A stretch of DNA of 28,109 nucleotides from JBHIBA01 sp046758845 (GTDB taxonomy: Bacteria; UBA8248; JACPRG01; G963555815). Positions 23,041 through 28,109 of this stretch are shown here, one piece after another. The DNA is taken from contig JBHIBA010000025.1 of NCBI GenBank assembly GCA_046758845.1, positions 1 through 28,109 on the forward strand, given 5' to 3'. Below the pieces are notes generated by a model that saw only the letters and a list, made by a program, of their open reading frames with translations, had not been told where the DNA came from and made no database searches. Every line of letters starts with the position of its first letter. Position 1 is the stretch's first letter. Made by a program: the position numbers and the translations under genes.

Positions 23041-25356
23041 ATGGACCAGCATGGGAATCTGACGGTCGTCGGGACGGATCAGCCCAATATAGACGGGTAT
23101 CTGAAATCAACGGGTCAGGCCGTCTATGGAACCGACTTCGAGTTGCCCGGGATGCTGGTGGGAAAGTACCTGCGGAGCCAACACCCCCACGCCCGGATCC
23201 TCCATATCGACGTGGACCGCGCGAAGAAGCACAAGGGCGTCCGCACCGTGGTCACAGGGAAGGATTTCCCGAAGCGGTTCGGTCTGGTTCTCCGGGATCA
23301 GACCTTCATGGCGGTCGACCGGGTCCGCTACGTCGGCGAGCCGGTCGTGGGGGTCGCCGCAGTGGACCTGGACACGGCATTGGAGGCGCTCGAGCTGATC
23401 CGCGTTGACTATGAGCCCTTGCCCGCCCTGTTCGATCCCCTCGAATCCAAGAGGGAGGACGCCTTCCTCATTCATCCGGAGTTGGGGGAGTACGAGTGCG
23501 CGCCGGGCTTCCATCCAGTCGCGGGGACCAACATCGCCAATCACCTGAAAGTCAGGACAGGGGACGTGGAGGAGGGTTTTAAGCAGAGCGACCTGGTCTT
23601 CGAGGGGACGTACCGGACTCAGGCCGTTCACCACGTCTACATGGAGCCTAACGCCCACGTGGCCCAGTTCACGTGCGACGGGAAACTCACCATCTGGGCC
23701 GACACACAGACTACGTATCTCTCCCGGCTGAAGCTGTCGGAGACCCTGGGGCTCCCGATGAGCAAGGTCCGCGTGATCGCCACGTACGTGGGCGGGGGAT
23801 TCGGCGGGAAGCACTTCCAGGCCCAGCCCGAAACGGTGGCCCTGGCCATGAAGACGGACGGCGTGCCCGTCAAGGTCCAGTTCACCCGGGAAGAATCCTT
23901 CCAGGGGACGGCGCTGCGCCATCCATCCATCGTCACCATCAAGACCGGCGTCAAAAAGGACGGGACCTTCGCGGCCCGAAAGATCCGGGTGATCATGGAC
24001 ACAGGCGCCTTTTCCGAGCGCGGGGTCATGGTCACGAAGAACGGAGGCTACAGCTCTCCCGGGCCCTACCGGTTCCCGAACGTGTGGATCGACGCCTATT
24101 GTGTTTACACGAACAAGACCATCAGCGGGGCCTTCCGGGGCTTCGGCATCCCCCAGGTCTGCTGGGCGCACGAGGTCCACATGGACGAACTGGCCGGGCA
24201 GCTGGGGATCGACCCTTACGAGCTCCGGATGAAGAACGCCTTCCGGGAGAGGGACGTCACCTGGACGGGACAAACCCTCCACAGCGTCAGCGTTCGCGAG
24301 TGCCTGGAGGCCGCCCATGAGGCTATCGAGTGGCCCCGGAAGCGGGCCCACGGCGGAAACATCCGCCGCGGACGCGGCATCGCCGCCATGCACAAAACGA
24401 CGGTCACCTTCTCGGCAGGCGCCACGATCAAGATCAACGAAGACGGGACGGTGAACGTTCTCTCCGCCGCCGTGGACTGCGGGCAGGGCTCCAACACGAT
24501 GCTGGGCCAGATCGTTTCCGAGGAGCTGGGGGTCAAGCCGGAGGCGGTGGTCATGGCCGCCTCGGACACCGACATCGGCCCCTTCGACTGGGGAACGGCG
24601 GCCAGCCGGGTGACGTTCATCCTGGGGCCCGCCATCAAGAAGGCCGCCATCGACGCCCGCAACCAACTCTTGGACAGGGCGGCCGAGCAGATGGAAGCCC
24701 GGCCGGAGGACCTCTTCATCCAGGACGGCATGATCCGCTTCAAGAGCGACCTCAACAAAGGGTTGCCGATCCCCGGCGTCTTCATGGGGAACCACCGCCA
24801 GGGCGGGAAGGGAACGCCCGTCATCGGTGTGGGGACGCACAACAACGAAGTGACGCCCCTGGACGAGATGGGTCACGGCGAAAAACCCACGCCTTGTTGG
24901 ATGCACGCGGCCCAGGCGGCCGAAGTGGAGGTGGACGTGGAGACCGGGGACGTGCGGGTCACCAAACTCGTGGGCGCGCACGACGTGGGCAGGGCCATCA
25001 ATCCGATTAGTTGCGTCGCCCAGATCGAAGGGGCCTTGGCCACCGGGCTGGGATACGCCCTTTCGGAGGAGCTCCAATACGACGGCGGTGAGTGCATCAA
25101 TCCCACGTTGGCCGATTACAAGATCCCGACGGCCCTGGATTGTCCGCCTTACGTTCCGGTGATCATCGAGGTGGCTCACGATGAGGGGCCCTACGGCGCG
25201 AAGGGTCTCGGCGAGCCGGGCCTGGCGCCCACGGCGGCGGCCATCGCCAACGCCGTCTACGACGCCTGCGGCGTCCGGATTTACGACCTGCCCCTGACGG
25301 CAGAAAAGGTCTACGCGGCATTGCAAAGGCTGAGGGCGGAAGGCAAGGAAATCTAG
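23041..25356 (+). CDS. Xanthine dehydrogenase-family molybdopterin-binding subunit
   Basis: This is the large, molybdenum-cofactor-binding catalytic subunit of a xanthine-dehydrogenase-type hydroxylase, 771 aa. The a/b hammerhead (residues about 20-130) ends with RYVGEPV. The cofactor-binding domain has GGGFGG (251-256), GAFRGFG (363-369), CGQGSN (480-485) and AHDVGRAINP (646-655). The catalytic glutamate is E725 in KGLGEPG. Such subunits insert water-derived oxygen into aromatic N-heterocycles, aldehydes, CO or similar substrates. They normally work with a 2Fe-2S subunit and an FAD subunit; neither is beside it. It starts at ATG 23041 with GAGGAG seven bases upstream. Substrate preference cannot be read by eye; the surrounding ACMSD-type, cupin and nitrilase genes suggest a heteroaromatic. 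Confidence 0.95.
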   Translation: MDQHGNLTVVGTDQPNIDGYLKSTGQAVYGTDFELPGMLVGKYLRSQHPHARILHIDVDRAKKHKGVRTVVTGKDFPKRFGLVLRDQTFMAVDRVRYVGEPVVGVAAVDLDTALEALELIRVDYEPLPALFDPLESKREDAFLIHPELGEYECAPGFHPVAGTNIANHLKVRTGDVEEGFKQSDLVFEGTYRTQAVHHVYMEPNAHVAQFTCDGKLTIWADTQTTYLSRLKLSETLGLPMSKVRVIATYVGGGFGGKHFQAQPETVALAMKTDGVPVKVQFTREESFQGTALRHPSIVTIKTGVKKDGTFAARKIRVIMDTGAFSERGVMVTKNGGYSSPGPYRFPNVWIDAYCVYTNKTISGAFRGFGIPQVCWAHEVHMDELAGQLGIDPYELRMKNAFRERDVTWTGQTLHSVSVRECLEAAHEAIEWPRKRAHGGNIRRGRGIAAMHKTTVTFSAGATIKINEDGTVNVLSAAVDCGQGSNTMLGQIVSEELGVKPEAVVMAASDTDIGPFDWGTAASRVTFILGPAIKKAAIDARNQLLDRAAEQMEARPEDLFIQDGMIRFKSDLNKGLPIPGVFMGNHRQGGKGTPVIGVGTHNNEVTPLDEMGHGEKPTPCWMHAAQAAEVEVDVETGDVRVTKLVGAHDVGRAINPISCVAQIEGALATGLGYALSEELQYDGGECINPTLADYKIPTALDCPPYVPVIIEVAHDEGPYGAKGLGEPGLAPTAAAIANAVYDACGVRIYDLPLTAEKVYAALQRLRAEGKEI

Positions 25357-25400
25357 GGGGGTGCGGGTTTTTTGTGCGCTTCTATTTATAGTTTTTAATC

Positions 25401-25484
25401 TAGCGCGGAGGCTTGAGTCGGTGACTCTTCAGCCTCCGCCAAGACAAAGCCGAAAAATCAGCGGAGGCTTCGGCCTCCGCGCTA
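25401..25484. repeat. 84-bp palindromic element with 12-bp terminal inverted repeats
   Basis: TAGCGCGGAGGC (25401-25412) is the exact reverse complement of GCCTCCGCGCTA (25473-25484). Inside are two hairpins. The first has stem GCGGAGGCT (25405-25413) and AGCCTCCGC (25431-25439), with an inner stem GAGTC/GACTC. The second has GCGGAGGC, a TTCG tetraloop and GCCTCCGC (25461-25480). The type recalls REP/MITE-like elements common in bacterial intergenic regions. It lies between the molybdopterin subunit and cupin genes. Confidence 0.75.
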
Positions 25485-25537
25485 CAATAACGGTCACGAG
25501 ATAAGAATGGATCGGAATTCAGAAGGGGGTTTGCCGA

Positions 25538-26005
25538 GTGAGCGCTTCGGGTAAAGACGAATTTAAGCGGGGGGAAGACAAAACCATCGGCGAGGTCCAG
25601 CGCGAAGGCGGCGTCTTCTCCATCGAAGGCAGCCGCGCCGTCCACGAGCTTCCCAACGGAACCCTCCGTCTTTTGGTGTGGCCCGGCATGGGGGCGCGCA
25701 TGCTCAGCACCCATTCCGCCTGCCTGAAGCCCGGCCAGGCCTTCGAGCCCCACGTCCATGCCGTCGCGGAAGATGTCATCCTGGTCTTCCGGGGCAAAGG
25801 CAGGGCCTTCGTGCATGATCGCTGGTACGACGTGAAGGAGGGGGACATCGTCTATGCGCCGGCTGGCGTGCCGCACGGTTTCGCAAATCCCCCGGAGAAC
25901 ACGGATGACTTGATCACTCTGGGGACCGGGGCGCCTCCGATGCTGGACCTGTACGAAGCGGCCGGGTATCTGAAACAGAATGTCTTCACCTTCAAAGACG
26001 AATAA
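25538..26005 (+). CDS. Cupin-domain protein
   Basis: This is a small one-domain cupin of 155 aa. Motif 1 is complete: GQAFEPHVHAVAEDVILVFRG with H72, H74 and E78. Motif 2 is GDIVYAPAGVPHGFAN with H113, so all four usual metal ligands are present. This fits a metal-dependent dioxygenase or isomerase, or a binding protein. It starts at GTG 25538 with GGGGGT seven bases upstream. It is the second gene after the molybdopterin subunit, and the nitrilase-fold gene follows by 16 bases. Cupins in heteroaromatic pathways cleave or isomerise ring products, but the same fold has many uses. Confidence 0.88.
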   Translation: MSASGKDEFKRGEDKTIGEVQREGGVFSIEGSRAVHELPNGTLRLLVWPGMGARMLSTHSACLKPGQAFEPHVHAVAEDVILVFRGKGRAFVHDRWYDVKEGDIVYAPAGVPHGFANPPENTDDLITLGTGAPPMLDLYEAAGYLKQNVFTFKDE

Positions 26006-26021
26006 AGCGCGGGGGTCCAGG

Positions 26022-26834
26022 ATGCGCGTGGGCTTTTATCAATTTGCGCCGGTTTTCGGCGATGTGGCGGGCAACCTGGCCGAGGTCCGGGAGGCCTTGG
26101 GCGGCATGGAGGCCGAACTGATCGTCTTGCCGGAGCTGTTCAACACCGGGTATCAGTTCGTCTCGGAAGGGGAGGTGAGGGAGCTGGCCGAGCCCATTCC
26201 GGGAGGGGAGACATGCGGGGCGCTGATGGACCTCGCCCACGAGCGGCGGACCCACATTGTGGCGGGGCTCGCCGAGTGCGACGGGGATGTCTCCTTCAAC
26301 TCTTCTGTCCTCGTTGGGCCGGAAGGCTACCTCGGACGGTACAGAAAGCTTCACCTGTTCTCCGAAGAGAAACGGTGGTTTCAGCCGGGGGGGGAGCCGC
26401 CCCCCGTCTTCGATGTGCGGGACGTCAAGCTGGGCCTCATGATCTGCTTCGATTGGATTTTCCCCGAGACTGCCCGTATGCTGGCGCTGCAAGGGGCCGA
26501 CATCCTCTGTCATCCCGCCAACTTGATTTACACCCTGTGCCATCAGGCCATGGTCGTGCGCTGCATCGAAAACCGCGTCTTCGCCGTCACGTGCAACCGG
26601 ACGGGCCAGGACGCCCGCAAGCCCGGAGAAACCCTCACCTACACGGGAGGCAGCCAGGTCGTCGACCCCCAGGGGAGGATCCTCCTCCGGGCCGGCGAGG
26701 AGCGCGCGGAAGGGCAGGCGGTGAACATCTTTCCCGAGCGATCGAGAAACAAGGACTTCAGTCCATACAACCACCTCGTTCGGGACCGGCGCGTTGAAAT
26801 CTACGAGATGCTCAGCCGCCCCACGGTCACCTGA
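26022..26834 (+). CDS. Nitrilase-superfamily carbon-nitrogen hydrolase
   Basis: This amidase-type hydrolase of 270 aa has the superfamily triad E38 (VLPELFNTGY), K109 (RYRKLHLF) and C142 (GLMICFDWIFPE). It acts on non-peptide C-N bonds, usually an amide such as an omega-amide or carbamoyl group. The usual second Glu after the Lys may be E115 or E116. I chose ATG 26022 (MRVGFYQFAP) preceded by a G-run; a frame from 25980 overlaps the cupin gene and adds non-family residues. Together with the cupin gene it forms an operon. Amide release in N-heterocycle breakdown is a reasonable role (inference). Confidence 0.93.
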   Translation: MRVGFYQFAPVFGDVAGNLAEVREALGGMEAELIVLPELFNTGYQFVSEGEVRELAEPIPGGETCGALMDLAHERRTHIVAGLAECDGDVSFNSSVLVGPEGYLGRYRKLHLFSEEKRWFQPGGEPPPVFDVRDVKLGLMICFDWIFPETARMLALQGADILCHPANLIYTLCHQAMVVRCIENRVFAVTCNRTGQDARKPGETLTYTGGSQVVDPQGRILLRAGEERAEGQAVNIFPERSRNKDFSPYNHLVRDRRVEIYEMLSRPTVT

Positions 26835-26847
26835 TGTCCGGCTTTCC

Positions 26848-28109
26848 ATGATGGTCGAAACCGACGCCGCCATCTCACGAAGCCAGCGATATCGAAGCGC
26901 TGTCCGGGCGATTGCGGGACTGGTAGCGGCGGGGCTCCTTGGGCTTCCGACCGCCGCGGGTTCCGCCGAGGTCCAGGCCCGGGCTGTCTACTCCTCCACC
27001 GATATCATTCCGCTGGAAAAGCTGGATCCGGTCCCGCTGGCCTGTCGCCTCGGTCCCTTTCAACTGGAAGTCCCCATCAACCGCGTAGTGTCCGTCGAGG
27101 TGATCGGCGGGCGTAGCCTGAGGCTGCACTTTTCCCAAGGGGAGACCTGCTTAGGGAAGGTCCCTGCCGAGCCCCTTTCGGGAGAGTGGTCCCACGGCGA
27201 TTTCAAACAGGATTGGCGGAAGCTCAAGCGCCTGGATATCCTGAAGCCGGCCCTTGCGAAACCGGAAAAGGTGAAGCGCCGCGATGCCTCCCTAAAAGGG
27301 CCGAAAGGGATTGCGGTCGAGGGGGTCAAGTTCAGGAGCGACTGGCCGCTTGAGGTCCGAAGAGGAGCGTTCCGTTTCAAGATCCCTTGGGGGCGCGTTC
27401 GTGAACTGAAACGGAAAGGGCCCGGAGGGCTGTTGAATGTATTCCTGGGGGACGGGGGGATGTTCGCCGGCAAACTGCCGAAAACCTTTCGCGGGGAGTG
27501 GCGGGGGGGGATTCTGACCATCCCCGGGGACAAGGTGGCAGAGATAACCCTTCACGGTTTGCCGAAGACCTCGGTGCCATCGGCTGGCTCCCCCCGGCAG
27601 ACTTCGTCGCAGGGGCTCTGGGGAACCGTGGCGGATGATTCAGGGACGCGGGTCCGGTTAACCGGCCCCCCCGAGTTCGACGGCCCTTTCAACCTCTGGG
27701 ATCCGGTCAAGCAGGCCCGGGACCGGACGCTCCTTCCGCTCTCCCGCGGGATCCCCGCCAAGGGGGACGTGACCGTCCTGGTCTCGGCGGGGGCGATGAC
27801 GGGTTTTGCGAGAAAAGAGGCCTCGGCCGGAGCGAAGACGAAAACCCTCTTCCGGGTTACCTTGGCGTCGGGAAAGACGTATACAGGCTCGGTCGGGAAA
27901 AGGAAGCTGCTCGGAAAATCGCCCGAAGGCGAATTTGAAATTCCCCTCGGCCGCGTGGTTAAGCTCTCGCCTTCCGCCCGTCCGGCGACAGAGCGCCTGT
28001 CGTCCGGTTTGCGGGCGGTCCTCGAGTTCGCCTCGGGCGAAAAACTAACGCTGAACGACCCGGTCTTGTTCTACGAGCGAAGGCTGCTGCCGGACTGGAG
28101 CGAGTCGGG
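26848..28109 (+). CDS. Secreted protein with internal beta-rich repeats, 3' end beyond the window
   Basis: The frame is open from ATG 26848 (or 26851) to the window end, at least 420 codons without a stop. The start is 13 bases after the nitrilase gene. The N-terminus has a basic stretch and a signal-type helix (VRAIAGLVAAGLLGLPTAAGSA) followed by EV. A pattern G-x-F with hydrophobic, Pro and Arg-Val residues recurs: GPFQLEVPINRV at 69, GAFRFKIPWGRV at 173, GPFNLWDP at 279 and GEFEIPLGRV at 361. Segments GKVPAEPLSGEW and GKLPKTFRGEW also repeat. The product therefore consists of about 80-105-residue beta-rich repeat units. I recognise no named family. It may sit in the envelope or be secreted. 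Confidence 0.72.
   Translation, partial: MMVETDAAISRSQRYRSAVRAIAGLVAAGLLGLPTAAGSAEVQARAVYSSTDIIPLEKLDPVPLACRLGPFQLEVPINRVVSVEVIGGRSLRLHFSQGETCLGKVPAEPLSGEWSHGDFKQDWRKLKRLDILKPALAKPEKVKRRDASLKGPKGIAVEGVKFRSDWPLEVRRGAFRFKIPWGRVRELKRKGPGGLLNVFLGDGGMFAGKLPKTFRGEWRGGILTIPGDKVAEITLHGLPKTSVPSAGSPRQTSSQGLWGTVADDSGTRVRLTGPPEFDGPFNLWDPVKQARDRTLLPLSRGIPAKGDVTVLVSAGAMTGFARKEASAGAKTKTLFRVTLASGKTYTGSVGKRKLLGKSPEGEFEIPLGRVVKLSPSARPATERLSSGLRAVLEFASGEKLTLNDPVLFYERRLLPDWSES

Noticed and set aside
23107..25326. 739-codon minus-strand frame antisense to the molybdopterin subunit
   Set aside because: The plus-strand protein has all cofactor motifs. The opposing frame is the usual third-position GC effect, rich in Asp, His, Gly and Arg.
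25992..26873. 293-codon minus-strand frame antisense to the nitrilase-fold gene
   Set aside because: The plus-strand gene has the full Glu-Lys-Cys triad; the antisense frame is a compositional shadow.
1..28109. CRISPR array, tRNA or rRNA genes, or a transposase
   Set aside because: I saw no regularly spaced identical repeats, no tRNA-like cloverleaf ending in CCA and no transposase motifs in any of the long frames.

Overview
The window is GC-rich bacterial DNA. It frequently uses GTG and TTG starts, and its genes are tightly packed in co-directional runs. The mix fits an uncultured soil or sediment bacterium: a Tad/Flp pilus locus, an ETF pair, an orphan molybdenum hydroxylase subunit, YfhO-type membrane proteins and G-rich dispersed intergenic repeats. 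A Rokubacteria/Methylomirabilota-like or deltaproteobacteria-like lineage is my guess only; no rRNA or tRNA is present to settle it. Everything from 1 to 20286 is on the minus strand and everything from 20661 to the end is on the plus strand, so the main divergent promoter region is 20287-20660.

Region 1 (1-5195, minus) is a Tad/Flp pilus locus. In transcription order it holds a 38-residue membrane microprotein, two Flp pilins of 58 residues each, a TadE-like pseudopilin, CpaB/RcpC, an unusual protein whose front half is CpaC-like and back half CpaB-like, the secretin CpaC, and the start of a TadE/TadG-like protein that runs off the window. The ATPase, platform proteins and prepilin peptidase must lie elsewhere. 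Region 2 (5586-9192, minus) holds an ECF sigma factor, its zinc-finger membrane anti-sigma factor and a large polytopic membrane protein. A 28-bp motif, 24/28 identical, lies upstream of both the anti-sigma gene and the second Flp pilin, which suggests that this sigma factor controls pilin expression.

Region 3 (9504-12857, minus) is cobalamin-independent methionine synthase MetE, followed immediately by a short protein that resembles only the MetE catalytic domain. Region 4 (13136-16628, minus) pairs a YfhO-type membrane protein with an exported formylglycine-generating-enzyme-like protein that lacks the catalytic cysteines. Region 5 (17063-20286, minus) contains etfB, etfA, a SAM methyltransferase that seems to start at ATC, and a Mug/TDG-type DNA glycosylase.

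Region 6 (20661-26834, plus) looks catabolic: an SDR dehydrogenase, an ACMSD-type metal-dependent decarboxylase/hydrolase, a xanthine-dehydrogenase-type molybdopterin subunit without its FAD or FeS partners, a cupin and a nitrilase-fold amidase. Together they would suit breakdown of an N-heteroaromatic or related carboxylate. It is followed by a secreted protein with internal beta-rich repeats that is cut by the window end. Two intergenic regions carry copies of one dispersed structured repeat, and a third carries an 84-bp palindromic element with 12-bp perfect terminal inverted repeats.
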